A stretch of 64,000 nucleotides of DNA from Didymella arachidicola. Lineage: Eukaryota; Ascomycota; Dothideomycetes; Pleosporales; Didymellaceae. Position numbers and translations under genes: made by a program. The stretch covers positions 1,550,001 to 1,614,000 of the forward strand of contig CM049992.1 of assembly GCA_016630955.3 (NCBI GenBank), read 5' to 3'. The notes beneath the pieces are model-generated. The model was not told where the DNA came from and made no database searches. It worked only from the letters and a program-made list of their open reading frames with translations. Of this stretch, positions 1 through 11,918 are shown piece by piece; within the stretch, counting starts at the first letter, position 1; every line of letters starts with the position of its first letter.

Positions 1-803
1 TCATAACCACCCAGAACTGAGCGTTGCGACGATTGAGTAATCGTGTATGAACTCGCTGTCTGTGTGTGTGTGTGTGTGGTACTTACCTCTCCTATATATC
101 CTCGACCTGAATTTTTACCATCGCCATTATTCCTCTGACAAAATAATTCACGAGCACGTAACGTAACCCCCATGACGTACTTTTGTGATTCGGCAATCAA
201 TTAAAGCCCTATTCAACGGACTAGTCCCACAACACCGCCCAGCAAATCCACAAAAGATAAGCGTCTATTTGACGGCTTGGTCCCTGAAGCGGCCTGTACG
301 CGCGAGCTTATCAACTCAACCACAGCGACGCCACTGTTCCCAATGCCCAGCACCACAGCACAGCCCCCGTCGGCGCCTGGGCTCTCGAACGAGGTACCGC
401 GGAGCCTTGCGCCCTTTGATGTTAAAAAATGGAGGGGATTGACTATCTTGGGACTAGCGCGGCGCAAGCTCGCTCGCTGGACCTGCTGTGCGTAGGCTAA
501 GATGATGCGGCTCAATGCGGCGCCAGACCAACCCTTCTCGGTCTTTCGCGGCTCCAGGCTCATTCGCCAGCGCGAGCCTCAACCACCGTCCTGTACCCAC
601 CAATGCGAAAGGCGACCCACGGACCTGGGGAAACAATGGGCGCTGGGCAAAACCTCCACATGGTTCCTGGCCTGGGTCTGTGCCAGCCGATGTCGGTCGG
701 GCCGACGAATTCTTCATAAAGTGCTCTTGTCGTCCCTCTGGACAATATTCATCCTCGTGTGCCACCATCTCAATCGATACCCCGGATCACACACCGACTT
801 ACC
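1..803. other. Intergenic region, upstream of the amino-acid transporter
   Basis: No gene can be supported here. The open frames are short, overlap on opposite strands and carry no recognisable domain. A (TG)n microsatellite lies at about 60-78. The last few hundred bases should contain the promoter and 5' leader of the transporter that starts at 804. Confidence 0.5.
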
Positions 804-2422
804 ATGGGATTCTCAAACGACAAGCCCGGCGAAGACGTCGAGTACGGCAGCGCGCTCAAGGCAGAGGACACCCATGTGCAGGGCCAGACTGATGCTGTTT
901 TCGGTGAGATTGTCGAGGGAGGACCCAACTATCGCAGCGTATGTTCCCCATGGTGATTCCTACGACTTGCTTGTCTTAACACCCGGCAGGTCAACTGGTG
1001 GGGGTCCTCCATCATCATGATGAAGACGCAGATCGGTCTCGGTGTGCTGTCCATCCCCGCTGCGTTTGACGCCCTGGGCCTGATCCCGGGCATCATCGCA
1101 CTGCTCGCCATCGGAGGCATCACGCTGTGGTCTGGCTACATGGTCGGCACATTCAAGATGCGTCACCCCGAGACGTACGGTATCGAGGACGTGGGGCAAA
1201 AGCTGTTTGGGCGCGCAGGCCGTGAGGTGCTTGGTCTGGCGTTTGCTTTATGTGGGTCCTTACCTTATGGAAACATGGTTCTCCAGAACCCCGGAGTTGA
1301 GCTGGACTGACTAGAACAGTGTGGACGTGCGTTGCCGGTTCCGGTATGCTGGGTATTTCTATCGGTTTGAACTCGCTGTCTGACCATGGCGCGTGTACCG
1401 CCATCTTCGTGGCTGTGGCGTGCTTCGTTGGCTTCTGTCTTGCTTCGATAAAGACTCTGGGCAAGCTGTCCTGGATTGCGTGGGTTGGTCTTGTGGGTAT
1501 CATGTCAGCCAGTATGTGTTGCGGCAGTCCTCGATCAAAGGAAAATCTACTGACCACTACAGTCATCACCCTCACCGTCTCAGTCAGTCTCCAGGATCGC
1601 CCCTCTGCGGCGCCTCAGTTTGGCCCTTGGGAGTCGGACTTTGAGCTCTTCAAATCGCCTACCTTTGCGGAGGCTGCGGCTGCGCTGTCCAGTATCGTCT
1701 TCGCGTTTTGCGGTATCCCCGCTTACTTCAACGTTGTGTCTGAGATGAAGAACCCAGACGAGTACTTCAAGGCCTTGTCGCTGTGCCAATTCGTCATGAC
1801 TTCCATCTACATTGCCATTGGCGTCGTCGTCTACTACTACTGCGGATCCTTCGTCGCGTCGCCCGCGCTGGGATCCGCAGGTGTGTTGATGAAGAAAGTG
1901 TGCTACGGGCTCGCGCTCCCGGGTCTACTCGCCTCGGTCATCCTAGTCACTCACGTGAGTTCATATATTCCGCTCTTTGCGAACAAACATACTGACCTCA
2001 CACAGCTCGTCGCCAAGTACTTCTTCATCCGCACCCTGCGCGGCACAAAGCATCTCACCCACCCCACCGCCAAGCACTGGATCACCTGGTTCAGTTTCAC
2101 CGCCGCCATCTCTCTGACCGCGTATATCATTGCGTCCGCGATCCCCGTCTTCGGCGGCCTCGTTTCGCTCATTGGCGCTCTTCTCGGTACCCTCATGAGC
2201 TTCCAGCCCATGGGTTGCATGTGGCTGTACGACAACTGGCACCGGTCCAACCGCGACTGGCGCTGGAAGGGTATGGTCGCATGGTCCATTTTCGTCATTG
2301 TGGCCGGCACGTTCCTCCTGGTTGGGGGTACTTATGGTTCGATTGTTGGGATCATCGACTCGTATACCAAGGACGGTGGCACCAAGCCCTGGACCTGTGC
2401 GGATAACTCCAATTCGAGCTAA
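804..2422 (+). CDS. Amino-acid transporter, AAAP family (Mtr-like)
   Basis: Multi-pass membrane protein predicted to carry neutral or aromatic amino acids by proton symport across the plasma membrane. The start at 804 has a good context (ACCATGG); an in-frame ATG at 759 is possible but weaker. I read five exons split by GT-AG introns at about 945-990, 1251-1318, 1515-1561 and 1953-2006. The N-terminus is hydrophilic and acidic. It is followed by the family's first helix region (SSIIMMKTQIGLGVLSIPAAF) and about ten further hydrophobic segments up to the C-terminal GTYGSIVGIIDSYTKDGG. Length, about 460 residues, suits the family (Pfam Aa_trans; compare Neurospora mtr). Family is clear; substrate is inferred only from resemblance to fungal Mtr-type permeases. 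Confidence 0.88.
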
Positions 2423-3841
2423 GTGGTGGTAGTCGGAGTAGGGGTGATGAAACGATGAAGCGATGTTGTGTTTTGGTCCTGTTTTTTAGCGTTGCATGTG
2501 TATGATTCGAATATAAATATCTTCTACAGTCCATGGTGAGCTACATCGTGAAATGTGGAGCGATGCGGTGGGAGAGCTTTGGCGGATGAGGTGGTGTAGT
2601 AAGGTAGGCGGATGTGCATCATTGACGCGCTTTTTACCCTTCAGAGAACGCGGGACCAGAGCGAGGGGTTTGGAGTGGATGATGAAGAGTTACGCGGGTT
2701 GGAGATCTGTTCTGCTACAGTAGCTGTGCGTGACCTGTGTTGTATTGCCAGAGGTTCTGCGGATGTCCCAGGCCTGCGCCGGTCCTGTCTGCTGTGTTCC
2801 TGCTTGCCGCTGGACAAGGTGAGTATTGGCAGCGATGCCAGTAGCTGGGCGGTCGCTGCAGCGATGTTCTGATGTTGAAGTTGATGGGGCCATCCCACCG
2901 ATGACGTGCGTGTACACGCGTTGTTTGTTGATACCTGCTTGCGCTGGTAGGCAGGTGCAACTTGGCTGCACTCACAAGTGATTACCGGCAAGCGTAACGG
3001 CAGTCGCCCATGTGATGCTCGACTGGAAGCGGCTGCGACCGTGGGCTTTTCGGAGATATGTATCGACTACGCTCATCTTCGCAGGCGTGGAAGCAGTGAT
3101 ATGTCTGGGGCTTGCTTTGCGATGATCTGCTGTCCCTTGTGCGGGCTAGGGTTTGTCTGACCTTGACATGCTCGGGCCAGGGATCGATGAAGGGAAGCGG
3201 CGGTAACGACTTGTAAGGACAATTGCTGTCATGTTATTGTCTTCGATGACAATCACAATCCTGGGAGGTGCGAGCTGGTGAGATGACAGCTTGCCCATCT
3301 AATATTCAGTACGCAATGGAAAAAGGGAATAGACAGCATGAAGAAAAAATGTACGCAGGGAACTATAGGTTGCTCAGGAACAAAGGGAGGACAGAACGAA
3401 GCAAAACCGAGACATCGCAACAAAACACACCATGCAGCCTACCTGTAGCTTGATTTACCTCCGTCTTTGGATTTGAAAGGCTTCTTGTCTCATTCCTTGT
3501 TCACGCCCTACAATTCTACAAGGGCGTCTCCGCAGCTTTCCCGTAGGACAAAGCCGCGAAGAAGCGGGTTGCGCACGGACTTCGCAGCTTGGCTCTCGAC
3601 GAACGACGGTTCGAAGGCAGACAGACATGCAGACGTATACGTGCAATTACAAACATCACGAGCGATTGAGGACGCAGGCATCTTATACTGCTCGGAAACA
3701 CAATGGTTGGAGGTTCGAGAAGTCCCGGTGAGGCTCCGCGATAAGGTCTCGGAGTATTATTGGTGGTTTTCGGAGTATTTGGTTCCGTTGGGTTGCTGAA
3801 AGGGGGCTTGTGATAAGCCGGAGAGGTCTTCCCGTTTCGGA
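2423..3841. other. Intergenic region between transporter and duplicated block
   Basis: Nothing supportable as a gene. Open frames are at most about 115 codons, lie on both strands and resemble nothing I recognise. The stretch holds the 3' flank of the transporter and ends at the left border of the 5.4-kb duplication at 3842. Confidence 0.5.
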
Positions 3842-4044
3842 ACCGCTTTCCTCGGCCTTGTCGTAAAGCTGCCCGGCACTCGGTATGGGTTACCCCAGGC
3901 TCGTGTTCAAACGCGTGGTTAGTACATAACGGGACTTGGTTCAAGCCAGAGAATGCCCAAATCTTCTCAGGGAGAGTAATTGTAAGTACACGCTCCTCTG
4001 TATTCATTCGTAGCTGAAAGCTATCCTTATAAAACCGACCTATG

Positions 4045-5389
4045 CTACTTGTAAATATAGCAAAACGGCCCGCCGAGCGTATTGCTCGCTTCTCGAATGG
4101 TCAACTCCGGAACTCCAACAAATCCCAAGTCAATATAATCATCCAACGTCGCATTGCGGCTTGGAGGGCTGTTGCCCATCGTGACAGTCGCCCCAATTGC
4201 GTAGAGGCGCCGTTCCAAATCCAAGTTCTGCCACGTCCACCACGTGCGATCGATCATTGCATGGTGCAGGAAGAACATGGGGTCTCCCGGGCTCGCGTAC
4301 AAATCGCCGCCTGGGTCGCCGCCGATGGTGTAGTGGCCCCCGCTGTGCACGCCGAGGTAGCCAGCAGCGAAGTCGCCTTGCATTGTGGTGCTGAAGTTGT
4401 AGAATGTGTCTGCATTTTTGATCAATGCGGCGACATCGGCATCCTTCGTCCAGCCTGAGGATGCGACGAGAGAAATGTCGCGGCGGAGACAGCGAGGGTT
4501 GTAACCTAGACCATCGGGCGAAGGGTTGGCGGTGATGTTGGCGAGTACAGGTGAGACGGGACCAAGGTTGACTGGCCAGCTGTGTTATGTTAGCACCGCT
4601 AAAGTTGCGTATTGATATCTTTCGGGCGATATTGACTCACTCCTTGAAAGGACCAGACTTGATACAGCCTCCTCCGTTGCCAGGTGGAAGGCTGATCTCA
4701 CATCCTCCTGTGGGCGGAATACACGTGTTGTTGCGACCAGCGATATACTCACCATCGCCTGACATGCTCAGGTCCGAGCCATCGAAATTCGGAGCTTGAA
4801 GAGGATTGGCAGCCCACCACGGCCAGTTGTAATACGGCTGAGTGCCAGTGTAGCCGCATTCAGTCTCGAGGATGTGTTCGTACGCCCAGGTGAAGTAACG
4901 ATGCCAGGAAAGGAAGTTACTGTTGGATCAGTAAGGCCTGAATGCATGTGGTGAGGCACGATCACTCACCCAGTGCCATGAATCGACGAAGTTTGGTTAA
5001 TGTGTGTCGCTAACAGGTCATCATATCTGTTTTTTGCTCCAGCTGCGAGCCCAGTAGGCGTCTTTGCTGGCAGCTTCGCAAGACATTGTACTGCATCAAT
5101 GTACGCCTTTTTCTCATCTTCGCACAGTGTGGACCTGAGGTAGTCAGTCAATGGTTTAAGTGATGACGAGTAGCACTGACCATTCCTTTCTGACAGCTGC
5201 CGTCTTTAACGTGCATGTTGAGTTCGAGTGATCTTGCTTTCCTACGAAAATCTTGAGATTCTGAAACCCTCGTGCAGTCAAAGCATCGCTTTCAGGTGCA
5301 CATCCTGATCCAAGACATCGATGGACGTTTGCCGGTGCTGCACTGACAATTGCAATGAATGCACCCACAAGGAAGAGATTAGATCGCAT
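4045..5389 (-). CDS. Secreted tyrosinase, copy A
   Basis: Type-3 copper oxidase predicted to hydroxylate monophenols and oxidise diphenols to quinones, a melanin-type reaction. The start at 5389 opens with a hydrophobic signal peptide (MRSNLFLVGAFIAIVSAAPA). I infer introns near 5120-5180, 4921-4970 and 4580-4640. The CuA site is visible as HINQTSSIHGTGNFLSWHRYF, formed across the second intron. The CuB site is HSGGHYTIGGD followed by DPMFFLHHAMIDRTWW. The protein ends with GPFCYIYK, the usual end of short secreted fungal tyrosinases, so it lacks the long C-terminal shielding domain of intracellular enzymes. About 370 residues. Upstream, TACGCTCTTG is repeated in tandem at 5419-5438. This copy looks intact and identical to the one at 9502-10846. 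Confidence 0.9.
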
Positions 5390-6461
5390 GGCTGAGAGTT
5401 TAGAATTATGCAAGACAGTACGCTCTTGTACGCTCTTGTACGCATTCCCGAATTCTAAAGGTGAACACTCTTCGCTTTCAACGCGTGGACGTAATAACAC
5501 TAGTGCTACGCGCACTATATCTGCCGGCGCGCCCCACAATGCGTCCATCACCAACGGCACTTGAGTAGCTGCCGTGCAACTTTTTGCTGGTTCAATGCCG
5601 TCTCGGAGATCGATCCGTGTGGGCGTCGTCGTACCCGCTGGCAGCCGGCGTGAGGTCATGTCGTCATACGCTAATTAGACACGGCTACTGACTCAAATGC
5701 CAAGGGTAGCAACGGAGCATGGCCGAGCGAGACGGTCATTGGAGACAACGAGAAGCGAGCTTGCTGTCATGCCGCTGGTACACGGTCGGTCGGGGTAGGA
5801 TTGGGGGCCAAAACAACGTCAGCAGTAGTACGAGAATGGCGATGACCACTCCGATGGTAGGGCTAGCCTTCAGCTTACCGGTTGTAATGCGGCAGGATGC
5901 AAGGGCTTCGAGTGTCTGCTCTAGGCCGGGTTGTCCAAAGCGACTGAGATGTATACATGGTCAGACTGTGAGGTCGAGAATATAGAAGTAGGTTGAATGA
6001 GAAAGCTCGCTATGGAGCTCGGTAAGTAAGTCTAGCTGTTACGTACTTATCTCAGAAGAGCGTTGCAAGTGCGAAGCTATAGGTTCATTTGAACAGGTCA
6101 TTGATGTCGTGAGGATGATTATGTTACAAAAGACTTGCGAAAGGGCAACAGTCTCTGCGAAACGAGTCGAAGGAAGGATGTAAGAAGATCATACATAGAG
6201 AGCAAGCTAAACGCCAGTGGAAAGTTGCCATAGGCAGACTATGCCACTCCCAACACAAGAGAGCCAACCGTGTATCTAATGATGCTTTGAGACGATTCGT
6301 TTGCAGTTTTATTGAGCAGCAACGCCGCAATGCCCAGCTGAGAAAACCGAAATACCACAGTGAGTAGATAACCGACCTTATGCAAAACGAAAATGCCGAC
6401 AAAATATTAGAAGCTCCATTTCTCTGGACCAACATTAGCATAATAAAGGAGAAAAATATGA
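5390..6461. other. Tyrosinase upstream region and kinesin 3' flank (copy A)
   Basis: No gene supported. The part next to 5389 should hold the tyrosinase promoter, including a tandem 10-bp repeat (TACGCTCTTG at 5419-5428 and 5429-5438, then TACGC). The part next to 6462 should hold the kinesin 3' UTR. The minus-strand hydrophobic frame at 6124-6471 has no recognisable domain and overlaps the kinesin end, so I leave it out. Confidence 0.5.
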
Positions 6462-9298
6462 TCAGCGCCAAACACCCTTAGCACCCGGTGCAAGACTGCC
6501 CCGGACTGAGGAATTGCTAACAACGCGTATTGGCGCGCGATTGAGAGTGCCACTTGTGGGTCGGTCCTCGCCAGATACTGCGACCGTCGTGCGACGCGCA
6601 GCGCCCTTAACAATGGGCGCAGAACGAGGGCTGAGAACGCTGGGCTTCCACTCGCCTTCATGGTTGTTCTTCACCATGCGACGCGCAGCGCTGGCTGAGA
6701 TGCTGTTCTCATTCGGCGGACTGGAGGAAGTGTTGCTAGGGCTCCGGTGTCGTTGCGTCCTGTTTGCCGGCACGGCCTTCGTCGTAGAAGAACGGCGCTT
6801 GATAGCCGTCCGAATCTGGTTTGCCTCTGACGGATCAACTGACCATCCATCTTCTTCAGCGGCAGAACTGCATCCGCTGTCGTTCGCAGTGTTCGGAACT
6901 TCTGAAGCAAGCTCTACACTGTTCAATGCCGAAGCACGAACTGTGTTCGTCCCGATCTCACGAAGGGGAGAGGTATCGGAATCCGAGCCGTAGGCGTTCC
7001 TGATCGACATCGGCGAGCCATCGGATTTCTTTGTAAGGAAGCCTGCTGCGAAGCGACTGGAGGCGGAGCGAGGCTTGACGTCCAAAGAAGTTGTTGGTGG
7101 CGCTGGTATAGGCGACGATCCAGCATCAGTAGCGACGGGCTCGGGGACGTATGACGAGAAGGCCGGAGGCGGCATGTCAAGTGAGGAATTCGTCGGGGTA
7201 GACTCAACGTGTTCTGGTGTCTTGAAGTCTGCTAGGGTACCATTCTCGTTGTCGTCACGCCAACGGACACCACGTTTGGCCTTTGATGGCGATGTTGGCC
7301 TCTTCTTGACGGGCGAAAACTGGACACCCTTTTTGACTGCAACCATCTTCTTTCGTCGTGGCGAGCCCTTCATAGGTGAGGATGTGAGATGCGGAGCGTC
7401 TGCGAACGATGGCATGGGTATCGATTTCACGGGCGAAGGTCCCCTAACATTGACTGGCTTCCGTCTTTTTGGCGTTCCCTTGTGGCTAGGAGCGAAGAAC
7501 TCTGTTACAGGCAGACCGCCGTCTGGTCGAATGACCTGAGCAGTTGCGCTGGTACAAGCATTCATGATCTTGGCCAGGAGCTTCCTAGCAGTCTCCACTG
7601 CTTGAGTCTCATCCATCTGCGTGATCTGGCTCAAGATAGCTACAGTCTCGATGTGAGCCTGCACGAGCACCTGCACGGTGGCCGCATCGCCCCCTCTTTC
7701 TTGCTCCAATAGGACACTCAGAACCTCGCGCTCGGCATTAGATTTCAATATTTGGTATTCCCGTGTTAAGTTCGCGGCGTCGGGTCCGTCAGTGGTTCCA
7801 TCCAATTCTGTCAGTTGTCTCAGGCCGAAGTTGAGCGCAGTATCGAGCTTTGAAGCCCATGTGGATCGTTCGAGGCGCCTGTGGTGGTGTTGTCGGGATT
7901 GCTCAAGCTCTGCTGAAATACCGATAGCTGTATCTCTCATTGCAGTGACCTGTGTCGGCATCTCCTCGTTCTCGCGCATCTCGCAGACCGTATCGAATGC
8001 TGCGACCCATGCAGAAACCAACGAGATGCGCTTTTCGGTATGCTTCAACGTCCTCATGATGTTCAGCCTGTCCCTGCGATCGGTGTCTGAGTCAGCATAG
8101 GCCTGCCTCAGCCGTATGAAGGCGTCTCGCATTATGCCCTCCTTCTTCTCATTCTGCTTCTGGAACTTGGCCAGAGATGCACCGTCCGAGTCCTTCTGCT
8201 TCCTCATCAACTCATCAATCAACGCTCTCTGCTCGTCAATCTTCTTTAGGTAGTCCTTAACGTGACGATTCACATTGAAAACGTTCTTCGTGACTTTGGT
8301 CTGGATGTTCTTCGCGCGATTGGCATATCGGAGGGTGTTCTGTGTCTCGTCAAAGTGGACGCTCGACGGACTTACACAGACGATCATGACAGTCTTGCAG
8401 TTCCCACCAAGTGAAAACTTGAGCAACCGTGTAAGCTTCGAGTTTCGGTACGGGATATGGTTGTGCTTCCGAACGTCACACAAGGCGTTGATGCAGCTCC
8501 CCAATGCCAACAAGGATTTGTTGATGTTTGCGCCCTCAGTCAGACGTGCGCCTCTGTTCTTTGTCGCACTGGCACGCTCGCTGCCCGCCAAATCGATGAT
8601 GCTGAGGGTGGCCATTGTGTGTGGTTCGTTTACGGAAGCATTGCGGTCTTTCGAAGACACGTTGATCTGTAGAACAGCGTGCGAGCGAGACGAGGTCGCA
8701 TTGGCTTCGGTGGGGGACATTGTTCGTAGATCGTTACCGCGGACGATCATCTCCATGACTTCGTTGACCTGGTACCTGTCAGACGCTTGATCTTACTTGC
8801 GGGTGCTCCACTTCTCACATCTGAAGGTCGATGGCTGGTCAGCCCTGCTACCGAAACTGCCTGGTTGGAGTCTTCTCGCAGCATCAGAGAAGTCTTACTG
8901 CCACCTTCTACCAAAAGATCACGGATGGTCTCATTGTAGATTTCCAAGTAAGACAGTGTGACCTCTGTGACCTTCTCCTCGGATCGCTCATTGATCTTCT
9001 CGAACAATTCCTGCATCGTCAAGAAGATGATACCAGGATCACTCGGTGTTCCTCTGCAAGACGGTCAGCGTCCTTCTTGGGTATATATAAAAGCCTCCAC
9101 ATACGTGATGGTATGTGTCTTTCCGCATCCTGTGGCACCATATGCAAAGACAGTTGCATTGTATCCGTCGAGCACATTATCAAGCAATGGCTTTGCGGTC
9201 GACTCATAGATATCAGCCTGTGACGTGGTGTCGTCGAAGACCCTGTCGAAAGCGAACGTCTGATCCTTCACACGCTTGCCTTGTGGGGCGTATGAACG
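6462..9298 (-). pseudogene. Kinesin-8 copy A, 5' end missing
   Basis: Left-hand copy of the kinesin-8 gene. It keeps the P-loop (AYGATGCGKTHT), switch I (SSRSHAVLQ), switch II (DLAGSE), the neck region and the whole tail, all matching the intact copy at 11919-15051. The duplication junction at 9298 removes the first exon and the start of the second, about 85-90 residues including the first motor strand (VTVRVRPF). Upstream of the junction the frame runs only about 17 codons into tyrosinase 3'-flank sequence and meets a stop with no ATG. Any product would have to start inside the motor domain, for example at the MKDQTFAFDRVF methionine, so an active motor is unlikely. It also has no kinesin promoter. 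Confidence 0.85.
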
Positions 9299-9501
9299 AC
9301 CGCTTTCCTCGGCCTTGTCGTAAAGCTGCCCGGCACTCGGTATGGGTTACCCCAGGCTCGTGTTCAAACGCGTGGTTAGTACATAACGGGACTTGGTTCA
9401 AGCCAGAGAATGCCCAAATCTTCTCAGGGAGAGTAATTGTAAGTACACGCTCCTCTGTATTCATTCGTAGCTGAAAGCTATCCTTATAAAACCGACCTAT
9501 G

Positions 9502-10846
9502 CTACTTGTAAATATAGCAAAACGGCCCGCCGAGCGTATTGCTCGCTTCTCGAATGGTCAACTCCGGAACTCCAACAAATCCCAAGTCAATATAATCATC
9601 CAACGTCGCATTGCGGCTTGGAGGGCTGTTGCCCATCGTGACAGTCGCCCCAATTGCGTAGAGGCGCCGTTCCAAATCCAAGTTCTGCCACGTCCACCAC
9701 GTGCGATCGATCATTGCATGGTGCAGGAAGAACATGGGGTCTCCCGGGCTCGCGTACAAATCGCCGCCTGGGTCGCCGCCGATGGTGTAGTGGCCCCCGC
9801 TGTGCACGCCGAGGTAGCCAGCAGCGAAGTCGCCTTGCATTGTGGTGCTGAAGTTGTAGAATGTGTCTGCATTTTTGATCAATGCGGCGACATCGGCATC
9901 CTTCGTCCAGCCTGAGGATGCGACGAGAGAAATGTCGCGGCGGAGACAGCGAGGGTTGTAACCTAGACCATCGGGCGAAGGGTTGGCGGTGATGTTGGCG
10001 AGTACAGGTGAGACGGGACCAAGGTTGACTGGCCAGCTGTGTTATGTTAGCACCGCTAAAGTTGCGTATTGATATCTTTCGGGCGATATTGACTCACTCC
10101 TTGAAAGGACCAGACTTGATACAGCCTCCTCCGTTGCCAGGTGGAAGGCTGATCTCACATCCTCCTGTGGGCGGAATACACGTGTTGTTGCGACCAGCGA
10201 TATACTCACCATCGCCTGACATGCTCAGGTCCGAGCCATCGAAATTCGGAGCTTGAAGAGGATTGGCAGCCCACCACGGCCAGTTGTAATACGGCTGAGT
10301 GCCAGTGTAGCCGCATTCAGTCTCGAGGATGTGTTCGTACGCCCAGGTGAAGTAACGATGCCAGGAAAGGAAGTTACTGTTGGATCAGTAAGGCCTGAAT
10401 GCATGTGGTGAGGCACGATCACTCACCCAGTGCCATGAATCGACGAAGTTTGGTTAATGTGTGTCGCTAACAGGTCATCATATCTGTTTTTTGCTCCAGC
10501 TGCGAGCCCAGTAGGCGTCTTTGCTGGCAGCTTCGCAAGACATTGTACTGCATCAATGTACGCCTTTTTCTCATCTTCGCACAGTGTGGACCTGAGGTAG
10601 TCAGTCAATGGTTTAAGTGATGACGAGTAGCACTGACCATTCCTTTCTGACAGCTGCCGTCTTTAACGTGCATGTTGAGTTCGAGTGATCTTGCTTTCCT
10701 ACGAAAATCTTGAGATTCTGAAACCCTCGTGCAGTCAAAGCATCGCTTTCAGGTGCACATCCTGATCCAAGACATCGATGGACGTTTGCCGGTGCTGCAC
10801 TGACAATTGCAATGAATGCACCCACAAGGAAGAGATTAGATCGCAT
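9502..10846 (-). CDS. Secreted tyrosinase, copy B
   Basis: Complete second copy of the tyrosinase gene, shifted by 5,457 bp. Signal peptide, three inferred introns, CuA (SIHGTGNFLSWHRYF) and CuB (DPMFFLHHAMIDRTWW) are as in copy A. The upstream region is also duplicated, including the TACGCTCTTG tandem repeat at 10876-10895, so both copies could be expressed at the same level. The downstream flank differs only beyond 9299, where it joins the truncated kinesin. Confidence 0.9.
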
Positions 10847-11918
10847 GGCTGAGAGTTTAGAATTATGCAAGACAGTACGCTCTTGTACGCTCTTGTACGC
10901 ATTCCCGAATTCTAAAGGTGAACACTCTTCGCTTTCAACGCGTGGACGTAATAACACTAGTGCTACGCGCACTATATCTGCCGGCGCGCCCCACAATGCG
11001 TCCATCACCAACGGCACTTGAGTAGCTGCCGTGCAACTTTTTGCTGGTTCAATGCCGTCTCGGAGATCGATCCGTGTGGGCGTCGTCGTACCCGCTGGCA
11101 GCCGGCGTGAGGTCATGTCGTCATACGCTAATTAGACACGGCTACTGACTCAAATGCCAAGGGTAGCAACGGAGCATGGCCGAGCGAGACGGTCATTGGA
11201 GACAACGAGAAGCGAGCTTGCTGTCATGCCGCTGGTACACGGTCGGTCGGGGTAGGATTGGGGGCCAAAACAACGTCAGCAGTAGTACGAGAATGGCGAT
11301 GACCACTCCGATGGTAGGGCTAGCCTTCAGCTTACCGGTTGTAATGCGGCAGGATGCAAGGGCTTCGAGTGTCTGCTCTAGGCCGGGTTGTCCAAAGCGA
11401 CTGAGATGTATACATGGTCAGACTGTGAGGTCGAGAATATAGAAGTAGGTTGAATGAGAAAGCTCGCTATGGAGCTCGGTAAGTAAGTCTAGCTGTTACG
11501 TACTTATCTCAGAAGAGCGTTGCAAGTGCGAAGCTATAGGTTCATTTGAACAGGTCATTGATGTCGTGAGGATGATTATGTTACAAAAGACTTGCGAAAG
11601 GGCAACAGTCTCTGCGAAACGAGTCGAAGGAAGGATGTAAGAAGATCATACATAGAGAGCAAGCTAAACGCCAGTGGAAAGTTGCCATAGGCAGACTATG
11701 CCACTCCCAACACAAGAGAGCCAACCGTGTATCTAATGATGCTTTGAGACGATTCGTTTGCAGTTTTATTGAGCAGCAACGCCGCAATGCCCAGCTGAGA
11801 AAACCGAAATACCACAGTGAGTAGATAACCGACCTTATGCAAAACGAAAATGCCGACAAAATATTAGAAGCTCCATTTCTCTGGACCAACATTAGCATAA
11901 TAAAGGAGAAAAATATGA
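10847..11918. other. Tyrosinase upstream region and kinesin 3' flank (copy B)
   Basis: Duplicate of 5390-6461. No gene supported; the content is described there. Confidence 0.5.

Larger units (their letters stand above)
3842..9298. repeat. Tandem duplication, copy A (5,457 bp unit)
   Basis: Left copy of a direct head-to-tail repeat. Every position I compared matches the base 5,457 further right, and open frames in both copies have the same lengths and translations. The unit holds the tyrosinase 3' flank, the whole tyrosinase gene, its upstream region, and the kinesin-8 gene minus its 5' end. The left border (3842), the internal junction (9299) and the right border (14756) all carry the tetranucleotide ACCG, so the edges are ambiguous by 4 bp. 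The bases outside ACCG differ at the three places, which defines a microhomology junction. Either this is a very recent duplication or an assembly error. Confidence 0.95.

Noticed and set aside
60..78. (TG)n run as a functional element
   Set aside because: Ordinary microsatellite with no supporting context.
3516..4007. Minus-strand frames beginning MNTEERVLTITLPEKIW (here and at 9213-9464) as an extra gene
   Set aside because: They lie in tyrosinase 3' flank, end differently in the two places only because of the duplication border, and have no domain.
6124..6471. Hydrophobic 115-codon minus-strand frame (and its duplicate at 11581-11928) as a small membrane protein
   Set aside because: It overlaps the kinesin 3' end, has no start context or homologue I recognise, and is probably 3' UTR.
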